Of a DNA stretch of 54,418 bases, positions 42,288 through 50,391 are shown in pieces. The stretch covers positions 1 to 54,418 of the forward strand of contig JBKBMT010000010.1 of the NCBI GenBank assembly GCA_046295655.1, given 5' to 3'. A program made the position numbers and the translations under genes. Each line of letters begins with the position of its first letter. The stretch's first letter is position 1. Under the pieces are notes generated by a model. The model did no database searches. It was given only the letters and a program-made list of their open reading frames with translations, and was not told the DNA's origin. This DNA is from JBKBMT01 sp046295655. Its GTDB lineage: Bacteria; Pseudomonadota; Alphaproteobacteria; Rhodobacterales; Rhodobacteraceae.

Positions 42288-42734
42288 ATGTTTTCCGGTC
42301 TGCTCAACCGCCTGCTGGCCCCGGTGCCCGAGACCCTGCCGGAGCCCGAATGCCGACTGGCGCTGGCTGCGCTGATGGTCCGGGTCGCACGGGCCGATGG
42401 CGACTATGCGACGGCCGAGGTGGCGCGGATCGACCGCCTGCTCGCGGCCCGCTACGGACTGGATCCCGACGCCGCGACCCGGCTGAGGGCCGAGGCCGAG
42501 GTGCTGGAATCCGAGGCGCCCGATACCGTCCGCTTCACCCGGGCGCTGAAGGCGGCGGTGCCGCTGGAGGATCGGGCGGGGCTGGTCGAGGCGCTGTGGT
42601 CGGTCGCGCTGACCGACGGGCGGCGGGACGACGCCGAGGACCGGCTGATGCGGATGGTGGCGAACCTCCTGGGTATCACCGACAGGGATTCCGCCCTGGC
42701 CCGGCAGCGCGCCGCCCGCGACGGCGCCGGATGA
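42288..42734 (+). CDS. TerB-family helical protein
   Basis: A 148-residue all-helical protein of the TerB/DjlA N-terminal-like family: LALAALMVRVARADGDYATAEVARIDRLL and LVEALWSVALTDGRRDDAEDRLMRMVANLLGI are the two repeated D-G-x(2-3)-E metal-binding-type helices. TerB domains are linked to tellurite resistance and membrane-stress complexes, but no other ter gene is present. Overlaps the next gene by ATGA. Confidence 0.85.
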   Translation: MFSGLLNRLLAPVPETLPEPECRLALAALMVRVARADGDYATAEVARIDRLLAARYGLDPDAATRLRAEAEVLESEAPDTVRFTRALKAAVPLEDRAGLVEALWSVALTDGRRDDAEDRLMRMVANLLGITDRDSALARQRAARDGAG

Positions 42735-43498
42735 TCGCCAGCCTGCCGATGTACGACCCGCCGCCGCTGCACGCGGCGAACGACCGGCTGTGGGGGCTGA
42801 TCCGGTCGGCCCTGGCCGACCGCGGCATTGCCGCGCCGCCGCGGCTGACGCGCGGCGGAGATCTGTGGGACCATTGGCTCGACCCCGGTCTCGTGCTGTC
42901 GCAGACCTGCGGCCTGCCGTTCCGGTCGCGTCTGCACGACCGGGTGGTGCTGATCGGGACACCTGACTACGGGCTGCCGGGCTGTCCTCCGGGATACTAC
43001 CGCTCGGTCCTCGTCGCCCGCGCCGACGATCCGCGGTCCGACTGGGCCGCCTTTTCCGGCGCGCGGTTCGCCTTCAACGACGCCCTGTCGGAATCCGGCT
43101 GGGCCGGCCCGCAGCGCGCGGCGGCGGCGGCCGGGGTGGATCTGGTGCCGGTCGGGCCGACCGGCGCGCACCGGGCGTCGGCGCTGGCGGTGGCCGAGGG
43201 GCGCGCCGACCACGCCGGGATCGACGCGCAGACCTGGCGGATCCTGACCCGGACCGATGACTGGACCGGCCGGCTGCGAGTGGTGGCAGAAACGCCGGCC
43301 GCGCCCGGGCTGCCGCTGATCGGCGCCGCGGGGACCGATCCCGCGCCGCTCCGTGCGGCTGTTGCCGAGGCGATCGCCGCGCTCCATGCCGCCGACCGTG
43401 CGGCGACGGGCCTTCGCGGGATCGTCGCCATTCCGGCCGCGGCCTATCTGGCCCTGCCGCTGCCCTCCGCGCCGGCGCCGGCGGGCCGATCCGGCTGA
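42731..43498 (+). CDS. PhnD-like substrate-binding protein without signal peptide
   Basis: A 255-residue protein resembling periplasmic phosphonate/phosphate-type binding proteins: MIASLPMYDPPPLHAANDRLW, LSQTCGLPFRSRL, FAFNDALSESGW and ADHAGIDAQTWRIL. The N-terminus starts directly with the first beta strand and has no signal peptide, so it is probably cytosolic, or its export signal is missing. No permease or ATPase for phosphonate is adjacent; the ABC genes that follow have their own binding protein. It is translationally coupled to terB. Confidence 0.8.
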   Translation: MIASLPMYDPPPLHAANDRLWGLIRSALADRGIAAPPRLTRGGDLWDHWLDPGLVLSQTCGLPFRSRLHDRVVLIGTPDYGLPGCPPGYYRSVLVARADDPRSDWAAFSGARFAFNDALSESGWAGPQRAAAAAGVDLVPVGPTGAHRASALAVAEGRADHAGIDAQTWRILTRTDDWTGRLRVVAETPAAPGLPLIGAAGTDPAPLRAAVAEAIAALHAADRAATGLRGIVAIPAAAYLALPLPSAPAPAGRSG

Positions 43499-43529
43499 AC
43501 GAAAGCCGCCGGCCGGCGCAGAAAGTGCG

Positions 43530-43560
43530 TTGCAATGGCGGCGGGAATCCGTGCTATTGA
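43530..43560 (+). promoter_or_regulatory. Weak candidate promoter of the ABC/amine operon
   Basis: TTGCAA (43530-43535) and TATTGA (43555-43560) are 19 bases apart, 30 bases before the GTG start at 43591. Spacing is longer than ideal. Confidence 0.3.
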
Positions 43561-43590
43561 TGCGAACCTTCGGCAACAGCACGGCACGTC

Positions 43591-44367
43591 GTGACATCAG
43601 GCCCGCCCGTCATCGAGATCCGCGACCTGCACAAGGCCTACGGCAACCTCGAGGTGCTCAAGGGCGTCGACATGGTGGCACCGCGGGGCCATGTCGTGTC
43701 GCTGATCGGGTCGTCCGGGTCGGGCAAGTCCACGCTCCTGCGCTGCTGCAACCTTCTGGAGGAAAGCCAGTCCGGCGAGGTCATCTTCGAGGGCGAGCCG
43801 GTGCGCTGGCGCGGCGAGGGGATGCACCGCCACCCGGCCGACCGCCACCAGGTCACGCGGATCCGCACCAACCTGTCGATGGTGTTCCAGCAGTTCAACC
43901 TCTGGTCCCACATGACGATCCTTCAGAACGTCATGGAGGCGCCGGTGACGGTGCTGAGGCGCGACCGCGCCGAGGTCGAGGCGAAGGCGCGCGAGTATCT
44001 GGCCAAGGTCGGCATCGCCGACAAGGCCGATGCCTGGCCCGCGCAGCTGTCCGGCGGCCAGCAGCAGCGCGCCGCCATCGCCCGCGCCCTGTGCATGGAG
44101 CCGCGGGCGATCCTGTTCGACGAGCCCACGTCGGCGCTCGACCCCGAGCTTCAGCAGGAGGTGGTCCGGGTGATCAAGGACCTGGCCGCAGAGCACCGGA
44201 CCATGATCATCGTCACCCACGACATGAAGCTTGCCGCCGACGTGTCCGACCATGTGGTGTTCCTGCACCAGGGCCGGATCGAGGAGGAGGGCCCGCCGCA
44301 GGCCGTGTTCGGTTCGCCGAAATCGGAACGTCTGCGCGGATTCCTCAGCGCGACCCAGTCGCATTGA
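43591..44367 (+). CDS. Polar amino acid/amine ABC transporter ATP-binding protein
   Basis: A 258-residue ABC ATPase of the HisP/GlnQ class. Walker A GSSGSGKST, Q-loop FQQFNLWSHMT, signature LSGGQQQRAAIARAL, Walker B ILFDEPTSALDPE and H-loop VTHDM are all intact. The GTG start at 43591 gives the usual N-terminus (IEIRDLHKAYG). It heads a same-strand run: ATPase, binding protein, two permeases, then amine catabolic genes. Confidence 0.93.
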   Translation: MTSGPPVIEIRDLHKAYGNLEVLKGVDMVAPRGHVVSLIGSSGSGKSTLLRCCNLLEESQSGEVIFEGEPVRWRGEGMHRHPADRHQVTRIRTNLSMVFQQFNLWSHMTILQNVMEAPVTVLRRDRAEVEAKAREYLAKVGIADKADAWPAQLSGGQQQRAAIARALCMEPRAILFDEPTSALDPELQQEVVRVIKDLAAEHRTMIIVTHDMKLAADVSDHVVFLHQGRIEEEGPPQAVFGSPKSERLRGFLSATQSH

Positions 44368-44401
44368 CCCATAACCAAGCCATCAACCGGGAGAAAGACG
44401 C

Positions 44402-45136
44402 ATGAAGAAACTCGCACTCGCCGCCGCCGTCCTCGCGCTCGGCGCCCAGATCGGCGCCGCGCAGCAGGTCGTCCGCATGGGCACCGAAGGTGCCTACCCG
44501 CCCTTCAACTTCATCAACGAGCAGAACCAGCTGGTCGGCTTCGAGATCGACCTCGGAAACGAGCTGTGCCGCCGCGCCAACCTGACCTGCGAATGGGTGA
44601 TCAACGACTGGGATACGATCATCCCGAACCTCGTCGGCGGCAACTACGACACGATCATCGCCGGCATGAATGCCACCGAGGCGCGGGCGCAGGTGATCTC
44701 GTTCACCCAGGCCTACAAGCGGCCCGACCCCTCGGCCTACATGGCGCTGGCCGGCACCGATCCGTCGGTCGCCGAGACCGGCGTGATCGCCGCGCAGTCG
44801 AACACCGTCCAGTCCGGCATGGTCGCCGAATCCGGCGCCACGCTGATCGAGTTCCCGACCCCGGACGAGACCATTGCCGCGGTGCGCAACGGCACCGCCG
44901 ATGCGGTGCTGGCGGACAAGGACTTCCTGCTGACCTACCTGAACGACTCGGGCGGCGAGTTCGTGTTCATCGGCGAAAGGATGCCCCCGGGGCAGGGCGT
45001 CAGCATGGGCATCCGCCAGTCCGACAACGACCTGCGCGAGACGTTCAATGCCGCGATCCAGTCGATGAAGGACGACGGCTCGCTGAACCAGCTGCTGCAG
45101 CAGTGGTTCGGCGAGGACGTGCCGCTGTTCGAATGA
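44402..45136 (+). CDS. Family 3 extracellular solute-binding protein
   Basis: A 244-residue periplasmic binding protein of the lysine/arginine/ornithine type. Signal peptide is residues 1-20 or so (MKKLALAAAVLALGAQIGAA). The mature part starts with VVRMGTEGAYPPFNFINE, then GFEIDLGNELCRRANLTCEWV and YDTIIAGMNATEARAQVISF. Context with gamma-glutamylation genes suggests a diamine or basic amine ligand. A very stable hairpin follows before the permease. Confidence 0.93.
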   Translation: MKKLALAAAVLALGAQIGAAQQVVRMGTEGAYPPFNFINEQNQLVGFEIDLGNELCRRANLTCEWVINDWDTIIPNLVGGNYDTIIAGMNATEARAQVISFTQAYKRPDPSAYMALAGTDPSVAETGVIAAQSNTVQSGMVAESGATLIEFPTPDETIAAVRNGTADAVLADKDFLLTYLNDSGGEFVFIGERMPPGQGVSMGIRQSDNDLRETFNAAIQSMKDDGSLNQLLQQWFGEDVPLFE

Positions 45137-45146
45137 TCTGACCGCG

Positions 45147-45175
45147 CCGCCCCCGGCCCTGCGGGCCGGGGGCGG
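45147..45175 (+). terminator. 13-bp GC hairpin after the binding-protein gene
   Basis: Arms 45147-45159 and 45163-45175 are perfect complements with a TGC loop and no T tract. This is the typical place for an mRNA-stabilising or attenuating hairpin that raises binding protein over permease. Confidence 0.6.
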
Positions 45176-45178
45176 ACG

Positions 45179-46075
45179 GTGCGCATCATGTTCGCGTTCT
45201 GCGCCGATCCCTCGCAACTGTCGGGCTGGCCGTGGATGGCCTGCTACCTGACGACAAGCACGCATTTCGCCATGTACCGCTCGGTCCTGGTGGTGATGCT
45301 GCTGCTTGCGCTGGTGGCACCGCTGGCGCTGGGGCTCGGCTTCATGGGCGCGCTGGCGATCCGGTCGGGCAATCCTGTGCTGCGCGGGGTCGGGACGGTC
45401 TATGTCTCGATGGTGCGCGGTGTGCCCGACATCATCTTCTTCCTGTTCATCCCCTTCGCCATCGACCAGGGCATCGAATACCTGATGCACCAGGTCCGCT
45501 GCCCCGACTGGACCGAGCCGATCCGCCGCGGCAACGATTTCGTCGTCTGCCCGCAGGCCAAGGTGCCGCTGGCCACCGCCTCGGCCTGGACCCACAGCGC
45601 CTATGGTTTCATGCTGGCGGTGATCGCCTTCGCGCTGGTGTTCGGCGCCTTCGCCGCCAACACGCTGCACGGTGCCATGGCCGCCGTGCCCCGCGCCCAG
45701 ATGGAGACCGCCGAAGCCTATGGCATGTCGCGCGGGCAGGCGTTCCGCCGGGTGATGCTGCCGCAGATGTGGATCTATGCGCTGCCCGGCCTGTCGAACC
45801 TTTGGATGATCCTGACCAAGGCCACGCCGCTTCTGTTCCTGCTTGGGGTGCAGGACATCGTCTTCTGGGCGCGCGAGCTGGGCGGGCAGAAGACCGGCCT
45901 CTTCGCCTATCCGCACCCGGACTGGCGCGTCTGGTACTTCCTTGCGGTGCTGATCTTCTACCTGCTGCTGACCTGGATCAGCCAGAAGGTGTTCGACCGG
46001 CTGATGGACCGGCTCAGCCGCGGCCAGGCAACTGCCGCTGGCGAGGCACAGCGGCGTGCGAAGGTGGCGGCATGA
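45179..46075 (+). CDS. ABC transporter permease 1 (HisQ type)
   Basis: A 298-residue inner-membrane permease with the EAA loop ETAEAYGMSRGQAFRRVMLPQ. It is longer than HisQ (about 228) because of an N-terminal region before the first span (ADPSQLSGWPWMACYL) and an approximately 35-residue periplasmic insert with two cysteines (RCPDWTEP ... VVCPQAK). GTG at 45179 follows GGGGGCGG; ATG at 45188 is an alternative. Overlaps permease 2 by ATGA. Confidence 0.9.
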   Translation: MRIMFAFCADPSQLSGWPWMACYLTTSTHFAMYRSVLVVMLLLALVAPLALGLGFMGALAIRSGNPVLRGVGTVYVSMVRGVPDIIFFLFIPFAIDQGIEYLMHQVRCPDWTEPIRRGNDFVVCPQAKVPLATASAWTHSAYGFMLAVIAFALVFGAFAANTLHGAMAAVPRAQMETAEAYGMSRGQAFRRVMLPQMWIYALPGLSNLWMILTKATPLLFLLGVQDIVFWARELGGQKTGLFAYPHPDWRVWYFLAVLIFYLLLTWISQKVFDRLMDRLSRGQATAAGEAQRRAKVAA

Positions 46076-46923
46076 GGACCTGCGCCGACAGCTTCAACGG
46101 GCTGATCCTGCGCGCGCTCGGGCGCGAATACGGCGACAACCTGCTGCCGCGCGGCCTCGACATCACCTTCTGCGACCAGGTGTTCCTGATCGCCTCGGGC
46201 CTGATCTGGAACGTCTATTTCGCGGTGCTTTCGATCATCGCGGGCTTCTTCCTCGCCACCGCGCTGGCGCTGGCCAAGGCCAGCCGCCACGGGGTGCTGC
46301 GCCGCCCGGCGGCGGCCTTCATCTTCCTGTTCCGCGGATCGCCGCTGTTCGTGCAGTTCTTCTTCGCCTACGAGGCGCTGGTTCTGCTGCCGCGGGCCGG
46401 TATCGACGTGAACCTGCTCGTCACAACCATCACGGTCGAGACCCAGTGGATGACCCGCGCCTGGGCCGGGGCGCTGTTCGTGCTGTTCCTGAACACCGCC
46501 GCCTATTCGGCCGAGATCTTCCACGGCGCGCTCAGGGCGATCCCGAAGGGCGATCTGGAGGCCGCCGATGCCTATGGCCTGACCGGGTTCGCGCGCTTCC
46601 GCCGGGTGGTCTGGCCGACCATGCTGCGGCTTGCCTGGCCCTCCTACACCAACGAGGCGATCTTCCTGTTCCACGCCACCGCGCTGGTGTTCTTCTCGGC
46701 CTTCCCGGCCTGGCAGCAGATGGGAGACGCGCTCTATTACGCGCGCTACTTCGCCGACCAGACCTTCAACCCCTTCGTCGCCTATCCCATCGCGGCGCTG
46801 TATTTCATCGCCCTCACGCTCGTCATCATCGGGCTGTTCGGGGCGGTCAACCGGCGGCTCAACCGCCACCTGCCGAAGGAGGCGCGGCGGCGCATCCGCT
46901 ACCGCCCGCAACTGATCCGATGA
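46072..46923 (+). CDS. ABC transporter permease 2 (HisM type)
   Basis: A 283-residue inner-membrane permease. The EAA loop is EAADAYGLTGFARFRRVVWPT and FLFRGSPLFVQFFFAY is typical of HisM/GlnP. Like its partner it has an extended N-terminus with two cysteines (MRTCADSFN, ITFCDQ). Stop overlaps the start of the synthetase gene, so import and the first catabolic enzyme are translationally coupled. Confidence 0.9.
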   Translation: MRTCADSFNGLILRALGREYGDNLLPRGLDITFCDQVFLIASGLIWNVYFAVLSIIAGFFLATALALAKASRHGVLRRPAAAFIFLFRGSPLFVQFFFAYEALVLLPRAGIDVNLLVTTITVETQWMTRAWAGALFVLFLNTAAYSAEIFHGALRAIPKGDLEAADAYGLTGFARFRRVVWPTMLRLAWPSYTNEAIFLFHATALVFFSAFPAWQQMGDALYYARYFADQTFNPFVAYPIAALYFIALTLVIIGLFGAVNRRLNRHLPKEARRRIRYRPQLIR

Positions 46924-48266
46924 GAGAGCTCGAGAACTGGCTGCGCAAGCACCCGATGGTGCGCACCATCCGCGTCGCCGCCGCCGACCTGAACGGCCAG
47001 GCACGCGGCAAGCGCATACCGGCACGCTTTGCCGACACGGTGCTGCGATCCGGCACCCGCTTTCCGATGTCGGTGCTGAACCTCGACATCTGGGGCGAGG
47101 ACATCGACGACAGCCCCCTTGTGTTCGAGATGGGCGACCGCGACGGAATCCTGCGCCCGACCGACCGCGGCTTCATGCCGATGCCCTGGCTCGAGGCGCC
47201 GACCGCGCTGTTGCCGATCTGGATGTTCCGCGAGGATGGCCGTCCCTACGAGGGCGATCCCCGTCATGCCCTGCGCGCCGTGGTGGACCGCTACAGGGCG
47301 CGCGGCCTGACGCCCGTGGTGGCGACCGAGCTGGAATTCTTCCTGATCGACGACAGCGGCAAGACGCTACAGGTGCCGCCCAGCCCCCGGTCGGGCAAAC
47401 GGCGAAAGGCGGCCGAGACGCTGTCGATCCGTGCGCTGGATGCCTTCGACACCTTCTTCACCGATCTCTACGACGCCTGCGAGGCGATGGACATTCCCGC
47501 AGACACAGCAATCAGCGAAACCGGCCTCGGGCAGTTCGAGATCAACCTGATGCATCAGGACGACGCGCTGGACGCGGCCGACGACACCTGGCTGTTCAAG
47601 CTCTTGGTCAAGGGCCTCGCGCGCCGGCATGGCTTTGCCGCAAGCTTCATGGCCAAGCCCTATCCGGAATACTCGGGCAACGGGCTGCACACCCATTTCA
47701 GCCTGCTGGACGAAGCCGGCAACAACGTGTTCGACGACGGCGGCCCGGACGGGTCGGACATGCTGCGTCATGCGGTTGCCGGCTGTCTTGCGGCGGCGGC
47801 GGATTCGACGCTTCTGTTCGCGCCCCATGCCAACAGCTATGACCGGCTGGTGCCGGGCGCCCATGCGCCGGTGTCGATCTGCTGGGGTTACGAGAACCGC
47901 ACTGTCGCCATCCGCATCCCCTCGGGCAGCCCCCAGGCCCGGCGGATCGAACACCGCATCGCCGGCGGCGACGTGAACCCCTATCTGATGCTCGCCGCGA
48001 TCCTCGGCGCGGCGCTGATCGGGATCGAGGACAGGATGGAGCCGCCGCCGCCGGTGACCGGCAACGCCTATGCCGACCCCGACCTGCCGCAGGTGCCGAC
48101 GAACTGGGGCGAGGCGATCGACCGGTTCGAGCAGTCCCCGATCATGGCCCGCATCTTCGCACCCGAGCTGATCCGCAACCTCGTGCTGACCAAGCGGCAG
48201 GAGATGCACTACATGGCCGACCTCAGCCCCGAAGAGCAGGTCGAACTGTATCTCGACACGGTTTGA
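46920..48266 (+). CDS. Glutamine synthetase-like gamma-glutamylamine synthetase (copy 1)
   Basis: A 448-residue member of the glutamine synthetase fold closest to PuuA-type gamma-glutamylpolyamine ligases. Metal and substrate motifs: TELEFFLI, ISETGLGQFEINL, NGLHTHFSLLD, ANSYDRLVPG, ENRTVAIRIPSG with the phosphate-binding arginines, and an intact GGDVNPYLMLAAILG. It would couple glutamate to an amine with ATP, protecting the aldehyde formed later. The N-terminal beta-grasp is short, as in this subfamily. Substrate inferred from context. Confidence 0.87.
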   Translation: MRELENWLRKHPMVRTIRVAAADLNGQARGKRIPARFADTVLRSGTRFPMSVLNLDIWGEDIDDSPLVFEMGDRDGILRPTDRGFMPMPWLEAPTALLPIWMFREDGRPYEGDPRHALRAVVDRYRARGLTPVVATELEFFLIDDSGKTLQVPPSPRSGKRRKAAETLSIRALDAFDTFFTDLYDACEAMDIPADTAISETGLGQFEINLMHQDDALDAADDTWLFKLLVKGLARRHGFAASFMAKPYPEYSGNGLHTHFSLLDEAGNNVFDDGGPDGSDMLRHAVAGCLAAAADSTLLFAPHANSYDRLVPGAHAPVSICWGYENRTVAIRIPSGSPQARRIEHRIAGGDVNPYLMLAAILGAALIGIEDRMEPPPPVTGNAYADPDLPQVPTNWGEAIDRFEQSPIMARIFAPELIRNLVLTKRQEMHYMADLSPEEQVELYLDTV

Positions 48267-48340
48267 GGGGGCCGGTCGGCCGGCCTTGTTTCGATACCGC
48301 CGCGGGTTTACCTTCGGCGGGCAGCGAACAGAGTTTTTTC

Positions 48341-49039
48341 ATGCAGATCGGCATCCTTCAGACCGGCCATGCGCCCGCACAGCTTGCGGGCGAGATGGGC
48401 GACTATCCCGACATGTTCCGGCGGCTTCTTGCGGGGCACGGCTTCAGCTTCCGCACCTGGCAGGTGGTGGACATGGAGTTTCCGCCCGACATCCACGCTG
48501 CCGACGGCTGGCTTCTGACCGGATCGAAGCACGGCGTCTACGAAGACCATCCCTTCATTCCGCCGCTGGAGGACTTCATCCGCGCCGCCCATGCGGCGGG
48601 GGTGCCGATGGTCGGCATCTGCTTCGGCCACCAGATCATCGCCCAGGCGCTGGGCGGCAAGGTAGAGCAGTTCGCCGGCGGCTGGGCGGTGGGACCGACC
48701 GAATACGACTTCGGCGGCCGGTCCCTGACGCTCAATGCATGGCACCGCGACCAGGTGACCGAGGTGCCGCCCGGCGCGACGGTGGTCGCCACCCATCCCT
48801 TCTGCCGCAATGCCGCGCTGGTCTATGGCGACCGGGCCTTCACCGTCCAGGCCCACCCCGAATTCCGGCCCGAGTTCCTGCAAGGGCTCATGCAGGTGCG
48901 CGGTCCCGGGCTCGTGCCCGACCCGCTGCTCAAGGACGCCGCCGCACGCCTCGACCGGCCGCTGGACGATGCCGTGCTGGCCGACCGGATCGCCGCCTTC
49001 TTCCGCCAGCCCCGCGCCCGGCAGGAGGATGCGGCATGA
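48341..49039 (+). CDS. Class I glutamine amidotransferase-like hydrolase
   Basis: A 232-residue triad hydrolase of the GMP-synthase-like GATase group. Nucleophile C94 in GICFGHQIIAQAL, and His/Glu in VQAHPEF. In this gene set it may do the PuuD job (removing gamma-glutamate from the oxidised product), but its sequence is nearer YfeJ-type GATases than classic PuuD, so that is inference. The ribosome site is weak (ACAGAGTTTTTTC). It overlaps the next gene by ATGA. Confidence 0.82.
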   Translation: MQIGILQTGHAPAQLAGEMGDYPDMFRRLLAGHGFSFRTWQVVDMEFPPDIHAADGWLLTGSKHGVYEDHPFIPPLEDFIRAAHAAGVPMVGICFGHQIIAQALGGKVEQFAGGWAVGPTEYDFGGRSLTLNAWHRDQVTEVPPGATVVATHPFCRNAALVYGDRAFTVQAHPEFRPEFLQGLMQVRGPGLVPDPLLKDAAARLDRPLDDAVLADRIAAFFRQPRARQEDAA

Positions 49040-50391
49040 GCGGCTGGACCGACCGTCTGCCCCGCGCCGCCCGGGACTATATCGCCGGCCGGCGGCTGGA
49101 CGAGGTCGAATGCATCCTGCCCGACATCGCGGGCGTGGCGCGCGGCAAGGCCATGCCGGCGTCGAAGTTCGCCAAGCAGGGCACCTTCTACCTGCCGAAC
49201 TCGATCTTCCTCCAGACGATCACCGGCGACTGGGCCGACAACCCCGCCGGGGCCTTCACCGAGCCCGACATGATCCTGGAGCCGGATTTCGACACCGCCA
49301 GCGCCGCGCCCTGGACCGCCGACATCACGCTTCAGATCATTCACGATGCGGTGGACCAGAAGGGCGATCCGGTGCCGATCGCGCCGCGCAACGTGCTCAA
49401 GCGTGTGGTCGATCTCTACCGGGCCGAGGGCTGGTCGCCGATCGTCGCGCCCGAGATGGAATTCTACTTCGTCGCCCGCAACGTCGATCCGAACATGCCG
49501 GTCGTCCCGCCCATGGGCCGGACGGGGCGTCGCGCCGCGGCCAAGCAGGCCTATTCCATGTCGGCGGTGGACGAATACGGCAAGGTGATCGACGACATCT
49601 ACGACTTCGCCGAGGCGCAGGGCTTCGAGATCGACGGCATCCTGCAGGAAGGCGGCGCCGGACAGGTCGAGATCAACCTCGCCCACGGCGATCCCGTCAA
49701 GCTGGCCGACGAGATCTTCTATTTCAAGCGGCTGATCCGCGAGGCGGCGCTGCGGCACGACTGTTTCGCCACCTTCATGGCCAAGCCGATCGAGGGCGAG
49801 CCGGGCAGCGCCATGCACATCCACCACTCGGTGGTGGACAGCAAGACCGGCCGCAACATCTTTTCCGATGCGAAGGGGGGCGAGACGCCGGCCTTCCTGC
49901 ACTTCATCGCCGGGATGCAGACCCATCTGCCCGGTGCGGTGGCGCTGCTGGCGCCCTATGTCAACAGCTACCGCCGCTACGTCCCCGACTTCGCCGCCCC
50001 GATCAACCTGGAATGGGGCCGGGACAACCGCACCACGGGGCTGCGGGTGCCGATCTCGGAACCCGCCGCGCGGCGGGTCGAGAACCGGCTGGCCGGGGTG
50101 GATTGCAACCCCTAGCGGGGCCTCGCGGCCAGCCTCGCCTGCGGGGATCGGGGGCTCGAGGGGGGCCAGATGCCGCGGCCGGAATGTATTGGCGATGCCT
50201 ACATGGGCGATGACGAACTGCCCTACAACCTCGGTGATGCGCTGGATCTGCTGGTCGAGGACGAACCCCTGCGCGAGGCTCTGGGGGTCGAGTTCTGCAC
50301 TGTCTACGACGCGGTGAAGCGGAACGAATACAAGGAGTTCCTGCAGGTCATCAGCCCGTGGGAGCGCGAGCACCTGCTGCTCAACGTATGA
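49036..50391 (+). pseudogene. Glutamine synthetase-like gene (copy 2) with in-frame TAG at codon 360
   Basis: A 451-codon PuuA-like gene: ECILPDIAGVARGKAMP, PEMEFYFV, LQEGGAGQVEINLAHGD, GSAMHIHHSVVD, NLEWGRDNRTTGLR and ENRLAGVDCNP are all normal. A TAG then follows at 50113-50115, but the same frame continues with family-like sequence (GLAASLACG, then PRPECIGDAYMGDDELPYNLGDAL to the expected end EREHLLLNV). Two family YLG tripeptides read *RG and DRG; the implied differences at 50115, 50117, 50146 and 50150 are all changes to G. Either the gene is newly inactivated or these are base-calling errors. The stop would remove the last 92 residues, including part of the active site. Its 3' end overlaps the oxidase start (ATGA), so the operon structure is intact. 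Confidence 0.8.

Noticed and set aside
50113..50115. TAG read as a programmed stop, selenocysteine-like or pyrrolysine codon
   Set aside because: TAG recoding needs pyrrolysine machinery not expected in this group, and clustered changes to G at other conserved positions fit error or decay better.
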